From Paenibacillus albicereus (lineage in GTDB: Bacteria; Bacillota; Bacilli; Paenibacillales; Paenibacillaceae): a DNA stretch of 64,000 nt. How positions within the stretch are numbered: the stretch's first letter is position 1; every line of letters begins with the position of its first letter. A program made the translations under genes and the position numbers. The stretch lies in contig NZ_CP051428.1 of assembly GCF_012676905.1 (NCBI RefSeq), forward strand, positions 859,001 through 923,000. Direction: 5' to 3'. The notes under the pieces were generated by a model. It was not told the DNA's origin. It did no database searches and saw nothing but the letters and a program-made list of their open reading frames with translations. Shown piece by piece: positions 32,301 through 40,183 of this stretch.

Positions 32301-34079
32301 CTCCCGGCTCGTCGCCGTCGCCGTGTTGACGAACAGGCCCGGCGGCGTCCCTTCCGGCAGGACGAAGTCGGCCTCCCGCACGACGGTCGCTCCGATCTGG
32401 AGGCTGTCGATGACGAAGGAGGCGCCGATCGCCGGATCGGAGAGGACGAGTCCGGTCAGCGGCGTGTTGCCGGTGTTGACGAGCCGGAACGTATAGCGGA
32501 TGCTCTCTCCCGCGACGGCGGTAGCGGGCTCGGCTTCCTTGGTCAGCTCAAGCGAAGGGACGGCGGCGACGAGGACGGCGAAGCTGCCTTCGGCGCTCGT
32601 GCCGTCCGACGCCGAAGCGGTCGCCGTGTTGAGCCACTCCGTGCCGGCTGCCGTCCCTGGCGGAACGATGGCCGCATATTGCAGCTGCAGGCTCTCGCCG
32701 GCGGGAAGCAGGCTGATCGTCTGGTCGAAGCCGGCCAGCGGATCCGCGACGCGGATGTCCGTCAAGTCCGTCGTGCCCGTGTTGGTGACGGTGACCGTAT
32801 AGGTCACGGATTGTCCGGGGGCCGCCTCGGTCCGATCGCCGACCTTCTGGACGGACAGTCCGGGCTGCGCGGATTCGAGGATGACGGCGGCGTGCGCCTC
32901 GCTGAAGACGCCCGAGAGCGCAGACTCCGCAGTCAGCCGATTGTCCAGCGCGGAGGCCGGGGCGGGCGACGGGATGACGAAGGGAACCTCGCGGACGATC
33001 GAAGCGCCGGGCTCGAGGCTTGGGATCGTTTCGCTCAGCAGCGTCTCCCCGAGCGGCTCGATGACGTCGAGGATGGCGATCTGGCTGAGCAGCGTGTTGC
33101 CGGTATTGGTCACCCTCAGCTGGAAAAAGACCGTTTCTCCCGGCATGGCCGTGATCGATTCCGCATTGTTCACCGTCTTTTGGGCCCGAAGGGCCGGGTT
33201 CCGATTGAACTTCGGCACGACGACGATGCCGATGGACTGGTCGCCGACCGGCACGGACGCGACGATCCGGTTCGTCTGGCGGTCGATGACCGAGACGACG
33301 TTCGTGCGCGTGCTCACGTAGAGGAACCGGGCGCTGGAGTCGATGGCGATGTACTGGGGGAAGGCGTTCGTGGCGATCGACGAGATGATCTGGTTGGTGA
33401 TCGGGTCGATGATCGACAGCGTGCCGGACACTTCGTTGGCCACGAATACCTCGCTGCCGTTCGCCGCCACGCCGATCGGCGCGATGCCGGTGGGAAGCGT
33501 GCCGACGACCGTCTGGCTCGTCACGGATATAATGTCCACGAGGCCGAGGGCGCGGGTCGTCACGTACACATAGGCTCCGCCCGGCGCGACGCGCACGCCG
33601 ATCGGCGTCGCGTCCGTCGGGATCGTCGCGACGACCGTGTAGTCCGACGTTCGGATGACGGACACCGTATTCGAAATCTGGTTGGCGACGTAGACGAACT
33701 GATTGTTCGGGGTGACGTCCACGCCGACCGGGTTGATGCCGACGCCTACGGTCGCGATGACCGTATCGTTGGTGAGGTCCAGCACCGATACCGTGCCGTC
33801 CGTGGAGTTCGTGACATACCCGCGCGTGCCGGTGCGGTCGACGACGATGCCGTTCGGACCGCCTCCGACGGCGATCGTGCCGACGATCGCGTTGGCCGCC
33901 GTATCGATGACGGACACCGTCGCGTTGGCCAGATTGGCGACGTAGACGCGGGTACCGTCGGGTGTCGCGTCCAGCTGCTGGGGGGTGGAGAAGCCGGGAA
34001 TCGTGGCGACGACGGTGTTCGTCGTCTGGTCGATGACGGATACCGTATCGGATCCGCTGTTGGCGACGTATACGCTCAT
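29391..34079 (-). CDS. Giant YVTN beta-propeller / DUF11-type repeat protein
   Basis: 1562 residues. Residues 1-310 hold seven YVTN propeller blades, each of the form (V)YVAN...(T)VSVID...(T)(V)VATIP; the first begins at residue 3 (MSVYVANSGSDTVSVID). Residues about 320-1555 hold twelve repeats of roughly 100-115 residues, each starting with a hydrophobic strand plus K(T/S), then A(A/R)PGE(T/S)(V/I)TYT(I/V)xVTNTGNT, and ending near NTATAT; these resemble the DUF11 / conserved-repeat domain of surface adhesins. No signal peptide, LPXTG, S-layer or membrane anchor is visible, which is odd for a protein of this design. The end is acidic (TITEEEE). AAGGAGG lies 12 bases before the ATG. Probable role: structural or adhesive protein, possibly exported by an unconventional route. 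Confidence 0.88.
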   Translation of the reverse strand: MSVYVANSGSDTVSVIDQTTNTVVATIPGFSTPQQLDATPDGTRVYVANLANATVSVIDTAANAIVGTIAVGGGPNGIVVDRTGTRGYVTNSTDGTVSVLDLTNDTVIATVGVGINPVGVDVTPNNQFVYVANQISNTVSVIRTSDYTVVATIPTDATPIGVRVAPGGAYVYVTTRALGLVDIISVTSQTVVGTLPTGIAPIGVAANGSEVFVANEVSGTLSIIDPITNQIISSIATNAFPQYIAIDSSARFLYVSTRTNVVSVIDRQTNRIVASVPVGDQSIGIVVVPKFNRNPALRAQKTVNNAESITAMPGETVFFQLRVTNTGNTLLSQIAILDVIEPLGETLLSETIPSLEPGASIVREVPFVIPSPAPASALDNRLTAESALSGVFSEAHAAVILESAQPGLSVQKVGDRTEAAPGQSVTYTVTVTNTGTTDLTDIRVADPLAGFDQTISLLPAGESLQLQYAAIVPPGTAAGTEWLNTATASASDGTSAEGSFAVLVAAVPSLELTKEAEPATAVAGESIRYTFRLVNTGNTPLTGLVLSDPAIGASFVIDSLQIGATVVREADFVLPEGTPPGLFVNTATATSREGAQASASDSVQVAPTARIILNKTASPTQAAPGQTVTYTITVINAGTAVLTNVKVRDPFLGLDQVVDTLVPGARVSFTDTYTIPEDALAGTVITNTASAVTDQTPLIEQAASVTVLEVPDITLVKSVSPESARPGETVAYTLVVTNTGNTVLTSASVADPQGRLTQALPDLAPGESRTQTLLYRVPENAPETVVNVAIAEGSSSTAVVIDEDDADLFVIREAIALRKTADRAEARPGEPITYTLEVENTGNVTLSALALTDEALGFAVEIPQIEAGQTLLFTLSYIAPYEPGGTVVSNTAVIANALVSAEASAAVVIAAAPGLALRKTASETAVAPGATVTYSIVATNTGNVPLPDVAVSDPLLGIASAPTPLAIGESLTLTGSYTVPAGTPGGTIIANTSTATSSLTPPAQSGASVIVTPAPVLDIAKTADRAVAAPGETIAYTIVVSNPTTAAVEGATVTDDLLGLSETIPSLPPGGQATFQALYVVPANAPAGSVISNAATVTVPEGLTFSAEATVTVAAAPAVSIVKTPSVDSAPAGSFVTYEIAVTNTGNTTLTNIVLTDSVVPASVVIQFLLPGESQSQLFAFRLPNGLAPGSRFANTATVQSDQLPPAQDSAEVLVLPPPAVELVASPFPAYARPGQVVPVTITVTNRSQTTLTNLVVINELTGTNSVFPMLEPGGVITLERLVPIPLGTRAGTELPNVATLTTDQTPTQSAPILIIVLADPAIRLEKSASTAQAIAGETIRFRILGENIGNTSLTGVLTDPLLGIIIGPGTVLYRGRVLFSQPYTIPVETADGAILTNTVRAESLPPGIAATASASVQVLRVLDVTKTADARESYVGAVLRFSVVVANDSAFTATGAVLTDALPPSLAFVPGSLVVGGVPQPGRTLSGGVPLGTIAPGQRIVVAFATRVLSVPRTDGAGDAASGTLSNQAVVAFGVRSPSGRAITTRAVSNRAQVTITEEEE

Positions 34080-34157
34080 CGTTCGGACAAGCCTCCTTGT
34101 AGGTCCATCGTTCGATGTAGCTACTTTATGGAGGAAGGGGCTGTCCCTATGTGAACG

Positions 34158-34185
34158 AAAAAAAGCCGCCCCGCTCGGGACGGCT
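34158..34185 (-). terminator. Terminator of the second sugar ABC operon
   Basis: On the minus strand AGCCGTCCC, loop GAGC, GGGGCGGCT and a T7 run (one mismatch in the stem), 18 bases past the permease stop. Confidence 0.85.
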
Positions 34186-34202
34186 GTCGATGCCGGAATT
34201 CG

Positions 34203-35009
34203 TCACCCTTTGATGCCCGACAGGCTGACGCCCTTGATGATCTGCTTCTCGAAGACGAGGAACAGCAGGAAGATCGGCAGCGACGAGATCGTATTGATGA
34301 CCATCGGCTTGACGTAGTCGACCGTATACTGGCTCATCAGTGTCGGGATGCCCATCGGGAGGGTGAACAGGCTGTCGTCGGTGACGGACATGAACGGCCA
34401 GAGGAAGTTGTTCCACGAGCCGATGAACGTCAGGATCGCCATCGAGGCGACGGCCGGCCGGGTGAGCGGCAGCATGATGCTGAAGAAGATCCGCCAGTTG
34501 CCGCCGCCGTCGATCTGCACGCTCTCGAGCAGGTCGTTCGGCACGCCGTCGAAAAAGCTCTTGAGCACGATGATGGCGATCGGCGAGGCCAGGGAAGGCA
34601 GGATGAGGCCGAGATAGGTGTTGAGCAGGCCCATGTCCTTGGCGACCTGATAGAGCGGGATCAGGATCGCCTCGCCGGGGATGAGCAGGCCGGCCAGGAC
34701 GGCGAAGAATACGGCCGCCTTCAGCCGGAACTTGATCTTGGACAGCGCGAACCCCGCCATCGCCGCGATCACGATCGTCAGCGCGGTGACGCAGACGGCG
34801 ATGAAGAAGCTGTTCCATACCCACAGGGGCAGCTTCGTCGCTTGCAGCACCTCGCCGTAGACGGCGAGCGAGTAGGGCGGCTTCACCCAGTCGAGCACGG
34901 TGACGATCGGCATGCCTTCTTCCTTGACGGAGACGGACAGCATCCAGAGAATCGGCAGCAGGAACACGGCGGCGGCCAGCAGCGACACGATGCGGTAGAT
35001 CCATTTCAT
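34203..35009 (-). CDS. Sugar ABC transporter permease, MalG type
   Basis: 268 residues, six membrane spans. It starts MKWIYRIVSLLAAAVFLLPILWMLSVSVK. The EAA loop is 'ESVQIDGGGNWRIFFSIMLPLTRPA' and the C-terminus 'FEKQIIKGVSLSGIKG' is typical of MalG-like sugar permeases. It is the third gene of the operon, three bases after the MalF-type gene, with GGAGG inside the end of that gene. The ATPase is not encoded here. Confidence 0.95.
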   Translation of the reverse strand: MKWIYRIVSLLAAAVFLLPILWMLSVSVKEEGMPIVTVLDWVKPPYSLAVYGEVLQATKLPLWVWNSFFIAVCVTALTIVIAAMAGFALSKIKFRLKAAVFFAVLAGLLIPGEAILIPLYQVAKDMGLLNTYLGLILPSLASPIAIIVLKSFFDGVPNDLLESVQIDGGGNWRIFFSIMLPLTRPAVASMAILTFIGSWNNFLWPFMSVTDDSLFTLPMGIPTLMSQYTVDYVKPMVINTISSLPIFLLFLVFEKQIIKGVSLSGIKG

Positions 35010-35012
35010 GCG

Positions 35013-35945
35013 CTAGCCCGCCTCCTTCCGTCGATTGAATCCGTATTGCAGCGCCGAAAGCGCCAGCAGGATGAAGAACAGCACGTACGACATGGCCGAG
35101 GCGTACCCGAGGTCGTTCTGGCGGAATCCGGTCTGCCAGATGTACTGGATGACCGGCCTCGTCTTGTCGAGCGGGCCGCCGCCCGTCATGATGTAGATTT
35201 GCAGGAACACCTTGAACGAGGCGATGATCTGCAGCATCATGATCATGCGGGTGATCGGGGCGAGCAGCGGCAGCGTGATGCCGCGGAAAATCTGGCCGTT
35301 CGTCGCGCCGTCGAGCCGCGCCGCCTCGTACAGCTCCTCCGGCATCTCCTGCAGCGCCGAGAGGTACAGCACGAAGTTGAAGCCGACCGTCCACCAGAGC
35401 GTCAGCACCGTGATCGCGATCCACGAGAGCGACACCTCCGACAGCCAGAAGATTTCCTGCCCGTCCGGCAGCAGCCCGATCAGATGCAGGATCGAGTTGA
35501 GCAGCCCCGTATAAGGCTGGAAGATGAACAAGCCGAGGAAGGACGCGACGGCCACCGACATGACGCTCGGCATGAAAAAGGAAATGCGGTACAGCTTGCG
35601 CAGCCGCGAGTTGCGGTTCGCGATCAGCGCGAGCCCGAGCGACAGCGCCAGCATGAGCGGCGTCGTGAGCAGCACGAAGATCGTCGAATGCCAGACCGAT
35701 GCCCAGAACTCCGCGTCCTCCATCAGCTTGCTGAAGTTGCCGAAGCCCACATACTCCATCTTGCGGATCAGCGTCCATTTGAAGAAGCTGATCTGCACGC
35801 CCTTGAGCATCGGCCATATCGTGAACGTCAGATACACGGCGAAAAACGGCGCGAGGAAAACGAGCGCCTGCGCGCCTGCCCAGCTTCTTTTGCGCTTGGC
35901 GCCGACGAGAGCCGGCTCCGTCTTCGCCTCTGGACCGATGGCCAT
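35013..35945 (-). CDS. Sugar ABC transporter permease, MalF type
   Basis: 310 residues, six spans after a basic cytoplasmic head. 'ALVFLAPFFAVYLTFTIWPMLKGVQISFFKW' opens the fold, the EAA loop is 'YEAARLDGATNGQIFRGITLPLLAP', and 'FLQIYIMTGGGPLDKTRPVIQYIWQTGF' is the MalF-type signature after it. AGGAGGG lies seven bases before the ATG; the gene starts 13 bases after the binding-protein stop. Confidence 0.95.
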   Translation of the reverse strand: MAIGPEAKTEPALVGAKRKRSWAGAQALVFLAPFFAVYLTFTIWPMLKGVQISFFKWTLIRKMEYVGFGNFSKLMEDAEFWASVWHSTIFVLLTTPLMLALSLGLALIANRNSRLRKLYRISFFMPSVMSVAVASFLGLFIFQPYTGLLNSILHLIGLLPDGQEIFWLSEVSLSWIAITVLTLWWTVGFNFVLYLSALQEMPEELYEAARLDGATNGQIFRGITLPLLAPITRMIMMLQIIASFKVFLQIYIMTGGGPLDKTRPVIQYIWQTGFRQNDLGYASAMSYVLFFILLALSALQYGFNRRKEAG

Positions 35946-35958
35946 TCTTCTATCCCTC

Positions 35959-37269
35959 CTATTGCTTCAGGACCTTGTCGATCTCAGCCTGGATCTTCAC
36001 GGCCGCGTCGGCGGGACTCATCTTGTTCGCCCAGACCTCGTTCAGGAACTTGAACATCGCCAGATCGCGGATTTGCCAGTTTTTGTCCGACGGCTTGTTG
36101 AAGGCGACGGTGCTCGCGACGGAGACGTAGTCGCTCCGGTACGGCAGCGCCTTGAACTCCTCGCTGTCGAAGATGGCCGGCTTCGCCGGGATATGGCCCG
36201 CCTTCGCCCACAGGGCGCCTTTCTCGGCCAGATAGTCGGCGAAGATGGCGGCCGCCTTGCGCTTCTCGGGATCGTCCTTTTTCGTGACCGGCAGGATGAC
36301 GGTGTGGGAGTCGCCCCAGGTCGCTTCCTTGTCGAAGATCTTCGGAATCGGCATCGCGCCGAATTCCAGTCCCTTGGTCGATTCCCAGACGCCGGTCGTC
36401 CAGACGCCCGTCATGATGATCGCGGCCGTGCCGCTCTGGAAGCTTTTGACGAAGTCCGGATCGTTGAGGCGGATGACCTTCTGCTTGTGGAACAGGTCCT
36501 GCACGTACTGCATCGCCTGGACCGCCTTGCCGCTGTCCAGCGCCGCCGACTTCAGGTCGTCGCTGATGACGTCGTTGCCGCCGAGCTGATGGTAAAGCGA
36601 CCACCACAGGCGGAACACGTCGTCGTTGGCGCTCGGCATCGCCAGCGGCATGACGTTTTTCGGCAGCTTCTCCTTGAGCGCCGTCAGCAGCTGCACGAAG
36701 CCGTCGGCCGAATTGTCGAATACCGGCTTGCCGTCCTCGCCAAGCAGACCGGCATCCTTCAGCAGCTTCTTGTTGTAGTACATGACGAACGGATGCGTGT
36801 CGATCGGCACCGCATAGTGCTTGCCGTCCACGACCGTCGCGCTGAGGATGTTCGGGTTGAACGTCGACCAGTCGATGCCGGCCGCCTCGGCCGCATCGTC
36901 CATGTCGGAGACGACGCCCTGATGGATCAGATCGGGCAGCCGGGACGTGTGGGAGATGCCGATGTCGGGACCGTTGCCGTTGCCGACCGCCGTAATCAGC
37001 TTCGTGTAGTACTCGCCCCACTCGAGCACGGTGTTCTCGACCTTGATGTCGGGATGCTCCTTGTTGAACGCGTCGATCATCGCCTGCATGTTCTCGCCGT
37101 CGCCGCCGCTGAACAGCGTCCAGGACGACAGCGTCACCTTGCCGCCTTTTCCGGAGTCGCCGCCATCCTGGCCGCTTCCGTCGCCGTCCGCATTGCCTCC
37201 GCTGCATGCGGTTGCCGCCAGCGCGAGCGGGAGCAGCAGTCCGGTTGCCCATTTCCGTCTTTTGTTCAT
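35959..37269 (-). CDS. ABC transporter sugar-binding lipoprotein (family 1)
   Basis: 436 residues. The lipobox is LAATA-Cys22 after a clean signal; a Gly/Asp-rich linker follows. The family 1 fold shows as 'VTLSSWTLFSGGDGENMQAMIDAFNKEHPDIKVE', 'GPDIGISHTSRLPDLIHQG', 'KHYAVPIDTHPFVMYYNKKLLKDAGLL', 'GTAAIIMTGVWTTGVWESTKG' and 'AGHIPAKPAI'. The ligand is probably an oligosaccharide. First gene of a three-gene operon driven by the promoter at 37356-37384. GGGAGG is nine bases upstream of the start. Confidence 0.94.
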   Translation of the reverse strand: MNKRRKWATGLLLPLALAATACSGGNADGDGSGQDGGDSGKGGKVTLSSWTLFSGGDGENMQAMIDAFNKEHPDIKVENTVLEWGEYYTKLITAVGNGNGPDIGISHTSRLPDLIHQGVVSDMDDAAEAAGIDWSTFNPNILSATVVDGKHYAVPIDTHPFVMYYNKKLLKDAGLLGEDGKPVFDNSADGFVQLLTALKEKLPKNVMPLAMPSANDDVFRLWWSLYHQLGGNDVISDDLKSAALDSGKAVQAMQYVQDLFHKQKVIRLNDPDFVKSFQSGTAAIIMTGVWTTGVWESTKGLEFGAMPIPKIFDKEATWGDSHTVILPVTKKDDPEKRKAAAIFADYLAEKGALWAKAGHIPAKPAIFDSEEFKALPYRSDYVSVASTVAFNKPSDKNWQIRDLAMFKFLNEVWANKMSPADAAVKIQAEIDKVLKQ

Positions 37270-37329
37270 GTTGAGCCTCCCTTGTCATCGGTCTTCGTCA
37301 AAGGCACAGGGACAACAATTATGTTTTAT

Positions 37330-37344
37330 TACACGAAACGTGTA
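37330..37344. promoter_or_regulatory. Palindromic operator candidate downstream of the transporter promoter
   Basis: TACACGAAACGTGTA is a perfect inverted repeat with a three-base centre. It lies 11-26 bases past the -10 hexamer of the minus-strand promoter, where a repressor would block transcription. The adjacent ArsR-type regulator gene is the obvious candidate to bind it, by inference. Confidence 0.6.
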
Positions 37345-37355
37345 CCTTTAAGCCG

Positions 37356-37392
37356 AATATAAAGCTGAAGGAGGTTGTTGTCAACGCTTTCA
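37356..37392 (-). promoter_or_regulatory. Sigma-A promoter with overlapping cre site, second sugar ABC operon
   Basis: On the minus strand TTGACA (37379-37384) is 17 bases from TATATT (37356-37361). TGAAAGCGTTGACA (37379-37392) covers the -35 and matches 13 of 14 positions of the CcpA consensus TGWAARCGYTWNCW. Direct catabolite repression of the operon is expected. Confidence 0.85.
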
Positions 37393-37416
37393 TACGGGAA
37401 TTCGAAAATAAATAAA

Positions 37417-37465
37417 AATAAAGAGGTCTTTGCTACAGGGATCTTGTAGCAAAGACCTCTTTATT
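37417..37465 (-). terminator. Terminator of the ArsR-type regulator gene
   Basis: A 21-bp stem (AATAAAGAGGTCTTTGCTAC plus one base, and its complement) with a seven-base loop. The TAA stop codon of the regulator lies inside the stem. It separates the regulator from the transporter promoter. Confidence 0.85.
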
Positions 37466-38399
37466 CCGGATCGGCTAGAACGTAATGCACTTTCATGACG
37501 ATGTCCTGCGGGTGGTCGCCGAAATGGCGGCCGAACAGGTTGATGCCGCCCTTGTGCAGCGCGTCCGGCTTGATGCCGATCCGCAGCTTGAGATGATGGC
37601 GGCCCTCCAGCGCCAGATCGGCGAGCGAGACGTCGGACACCTTGTCCATGTCGATCGTCGTCCGTTCCTTGTCGACCCTCCACGTCTTGAGCAGGCCGTA
37701 CTGCGTCGCCCAGTCGATCCACCAGTCGGGGTTCAGCTTGCCGCGCCGGTCGCCGAAGTCTCCGGGACTCGTCCACGTGCCGATCTCGACGTCGTTGATC
37801 CAGAGCGTGATGTCCGACGGCCAGTCGTTGTCGAAGTTCGGCGCTTCCGAGCACAGCTCCATGGAGAATTCGATCGCCTCGGGGCGGGCGTTCTTCGGGA
37901 GCTCGAGCGGCAGCAGATAGTCGAGGTATCCTTTGCGGAACCAGATGAGCTGCGCGCCGACGTGGTTCGGGTGATAGAAGCTGGCCGGCTCGTCCTCGCG
38001 GATGAGCATGCCCTCGGCGCTCGCCTGGCCGCAGGTCGGATGCACCTCGCAGGTGCTGTACTGGCCGATCGGCAGCTCCACCTCGTAGACGGATACGTCG
38101 TCCTTGGACCAGTGGACGGATGTGTTGAGCGTGATGAGGATGTCGTCGTAGCTGCGGCTGCATACCTTCATCGCCCCGCGCGTCGCCGGCAGCAGCTCGG
38201 TGTGGATGAGCTTGGCGGCTTCCAGCAGCTTGACGTGGTTGGCCACGGTCGATACCGGGAGCTCCAGCGCCTCGGCGATCTCGATGACGTTCAGGCTCTT
38301 CGCGTTCAGCAGCCGGAGGATGTCGACCCGCGCCCGGGTCGACAACGCATGCGCGATCTGCACGAGCCGATCGGGCTCATTGATGGTGATGTCCAGCAT
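37461..38399 (-). CDS. ArsR-family regulator with a large C-terminal ligand-like domain
   Basis: 312 residues. Residues 10-90 are a winged helix of ArsR type: 'QIAHALSTRARVDILRLLNAKSLNVIEIAEALELPVSTVANHVKLLEAAKLIHTELLPATRGAMKVCSR'. The remaining 220 residues are beta-rich with many Trp and Asp ('YSTCEVHPTCGQ', 'LWINDVEIGTWTSPGDFGDRRGKLNPDWWIDWATQYGLLKTWRVD', 'HHLKLRIGIKPDALHKGGINLFGRHFGDH'), unlike metal-sensing ArsR proteins, which are about 100 residues. The extra domain probably binds a carbohydrate ligand of the transporter encoded just downstream, by inference. GGAGGAG precedes the start. A possible promoter is TTGATT-18-TAAAAT at 38457-38486. Confidence 0.85.
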   Translation of the reverse strand: MLDITINEPDRLVQIAHALSTRARVDILRLLNAKSLNVIEIAEALELPVSTVANHVKLLEAAKLIHTELLPATRGAMKVCSRSYDDILITLNTSVHWSKDDVSVYEVELPIGQYSTCEVHPTCGQASAEGMLIREDEPASFYHPNHVGAQLIWFRKGYLDYLLPLELPKNARPEAIEFSMELCSEAPNFDNDWPSDITLWINDVEIGTWTSPGDFGDRRGKLNPDWWIDWATQYGLLKTWRVDKERTTIDMDKVSDVSLADLALEGRHHLKLRIGIKPDALHKGGINLFGRHFGDHPQDIVMKVHYVLADPE

Positions 38400-38576
38400 A
38401 GGGGCTTGGCTCCTCCACTTCCAGCTTCATTCGGCATGATTCCTTCAAGCCCATTCATTTTACTATTCCGACATGAATCAAATCAAGAATCTTGGAATAA
38501 AAGCTCGAAAGGCATGCATTCGCTCCGCGAGCAGGCGGATCGCGTCATCGTCATGGCCGAGCGAACAGCCATGGCC

Positions 38577-39911
38577 TCAATAAATGCCGTCCTCCGCCCA
38601 TTCGTGGGGCAGAGGGATGTCCGGCAGGCTCGGCAGGCGGAGCGCCCGCACCGCCTCCTGCAGGTACGCCGGGCGGAAAGCCGGCGGGGACGCCGCCTCC
38701 CGGGCGGCGCTGCGGAACGCCTCGCCGGCATCGGCAGCGCTCGCGCCGGCCGGCCGAGCCGCCGGCTCGAGCCGGTCGAGCGTCGCGAGGTCGCGGCTCG
38801 ACACGCTGGCATCCCAGCGGATGGAGCCGAGGACGGAGGCGACGACCTCGAGCGGAAAGCCGCTTTCTTCCCCGATCAGCATGGCGGCGGCTCCGGGATC
38901 GAGCCGCATGAGTGCATGCGCGCGCAGATGCGCCTTGAGATAGGCGACCGCAGCGGACTCATGGGCCTCGGCCCAGCCGGCATCCGCCATGATGCCGGTC
39001 AGATAGTCGCTGCCGCCGCTCTCCCCCTCCAAAGGTACGCCGGCTCCGATCCTGCGCACCCAAGTCAGATATGGCTCCCATAGCATCGCCGCCTCGTTCC
39101 GTCCCTCCAGCAGCCCGCCGAGGCAGTCGGCCATGCGTCCGTGATGCAGCACCGGCATGCCGTCGAGGCGGCCGCGCCGCAGCACCTCCTGCAGCCGACG
39201 AGAGGCGCTGGAGCGTCCGACCGTCGAGATGAACGAGGAGCCAAGCTGCTCCTCCCGGCGGATGCCGCTGCCGGCGCGGACGACGAGCGAGATGCCGGAG
39301 CCGCCCTCGCTCTTGCCGTCGAAGGCGAGCATCTGCGGCCGGAAGCGCGGCAGCAGCCGCCCGAGCTCGCGGCTCGCGGCGATCGGATAGTCGCCGACGG
39401 AGGCGATCTGCACCCGCCCGGCGATCAGCTCCTCCACCAGCTCCATGCCGCTGTCGGCATGCCGCCAGCGGACGCGCCACCGCGCATGCGGCTCCAGCAG
39501 CGCCAGCTCCTCCTCGAACCAGCCGCGGCGCTTGACGATGAGCGCGCTCCAGAGCAGGGCGGCGCCGCTCTGATAGCCGACCGTGATGGAGCGCTCTGTC
39601 CGCGCCGCCCCCTCATAGGCCGAGGAGAGCGTAGATGCGGCGGCTGCAGGAGGCAGCTTGGACCGGGCCGGACCGGAGGCCCGATCGGCGGCATGAAGGG
39701 GCTCCGATCCGGCAAGGCCGCTGCCGTCCGGCCGAGGCAGCCCGCCCCGGACGCGGACCCACTGCTCCAGCTGGGAGCGGTCGACCCATACTTCCTTGCC
39801 CAGCTTGACGACAGGCAGCTGCCGCTCCTTGCGCCAGCGGTCGATCGTCGCCCGGCTGACGCCGAGCAGCTGCATCGCCTCCTGGAGGCGGATCAAGTTG
39901 AACGCTTGCAT
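38577..39911 (-). CDS. HTH DNA-binding domain fused to a sulfonate/nitrate binding-protein-like domain
   Basis: 444 residues, no signal peptide. Residues 1-57 form an excisionase/MerR-like helix-turn-helix: 'LIRLQEAMQLLGVSRATIDRWRKERQLPVVKLGKEVWVDRSQLEQWV'. After a 50-residue linker, residues 108-380 resemble SsuA/NMT1 periplasmic binding proteins: 'ITVGYQSGAALLWSALIVKRRGWFEEELALL', 'MELVEELIAGRVQIASVGDYPIAAS', 'GLLEGRNEAAMLWEPYLTWV' and 'AAVAYLKAHLRAHALM'. The protein should stay in the cytoplasm and sense a sulfonate or related ligand, a one-component regulator built from a transporter fold. It is divergent from ssuA, the likely target. AAGGAGGAG precedes the ATG. Confidence 0.85.
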   Translation of the reverse strand: MQAFNLIRLQEAMQLLGVSRATIDRWRKERQLPVVKLGKEVWVDRSQLEQWVRVRGGLPRPDGSGLAGSEPLHAADRASGPARSKLPPAAAASTLSSAYEGAARTERSITVGYQSGAALLWSALIVKRRGWFEEELALLEPHARWRVRWRHADSGMELVEELIAGRVQIASVGDYPIAASRELGRLLPRFRPQMLAFDGKSEGGSGISLVVRAGSGIRREEQLGSSFISTVGRSSASRRLQEVLRRGRLDGMPVLHHGRMADCLGGLLEGRNEAAMLWEPYLTWVRRIGAGVPLEGESGGSDYLTGIMADAGWAEAHESAAVAYLKAHLRAHALMRLDPGAAAMLIGEESGFPLEVVASVLGSIRWDASVSSRDLATLDRLEPAARPAGASAADAGEAFRSAAREAASPPAFRPAYLQEAVRALRLPSLPDIPLPHEWAEDGIY

Positions 39912-39965
39912 GAGCAGGTCTCCTCCTTGGATAGCCGATCGTGCGAGTCTTTCCTCTTACCCGAG

Positions 39966-39985
39966 TTAACAGGTGGGAATTGTAT
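39966..39985. promoter_or_regulatory. GGAAT motif, site 1 (upstream of the HTH-fusion gene)
   Basis: TTAACAGGTGGGAATTGTAT, 55 bases upstream of the HTH-fusion start. It aligns with sites at 40145 and 44088 with AGGT-like and GGAAT cores in the same register. On the minus strand it abuts a TATACA that could be the -10 of the fusion gene. Confidence 0.5.
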
Positions 39986-40101
39986 AGGATTCACTTTAGC
40001 GGACGACGGCTCCAAGATCAACCCCCGCCGCGCCGCTGCATCCTCGATGCTCTCCGGTTCTCCTCATTCGTCCTCAACCCTCCTCCTTTTTCCTCCTTTT
40101 A

Positions 40102-40130
40102 TTGACATCTTCTTATGGCGGTGATAATTT
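40102..40130 (+). promoter_or_regulatory. ssuA promoter: Sigma-A promoter of the ssu operon
   Basis: TTGACA (40102-40107), 17 bases, TAATTT (40125-40130). Predicted transcription start near 40137, about 47 bases before the ssuA start codon and immediately ahead of GGAAT site 2. Confidence 0.8.
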
Positions 40131-40144
40131 TCGATTATTCAAAG

Positions 40145-40164
40145 TTGATTAGTTGGAATTGACA
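40145..40164. promoter_or_regulatory. GGAAT motif, site 2 (ssuA leader)
   Basis: TTGATTAGTTGGAATTGACA lies just past the predicted start of ssu transcription. It shares G at 8, T at 9 and GGAAT at 11-15 with the other two sites. A block to transcription by a sulfur-responsive repressor is inferred. The GGAATT core recalls CymR-type (Rrf2) sites, but I am not certain of that match. Confidence 0.5.
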
Positions 40165-40183
40165 GGGGATGGAGTGGATGAAG

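Noticed and set aside
27981-34154. A very long plus-strand frame of more than 2000 codons
   Set aside because: It is antisense to the YVTN/DUF11 gene and out of frame with the secreted-protein gene; its Arg-rich composition is a GC-skew artefact.
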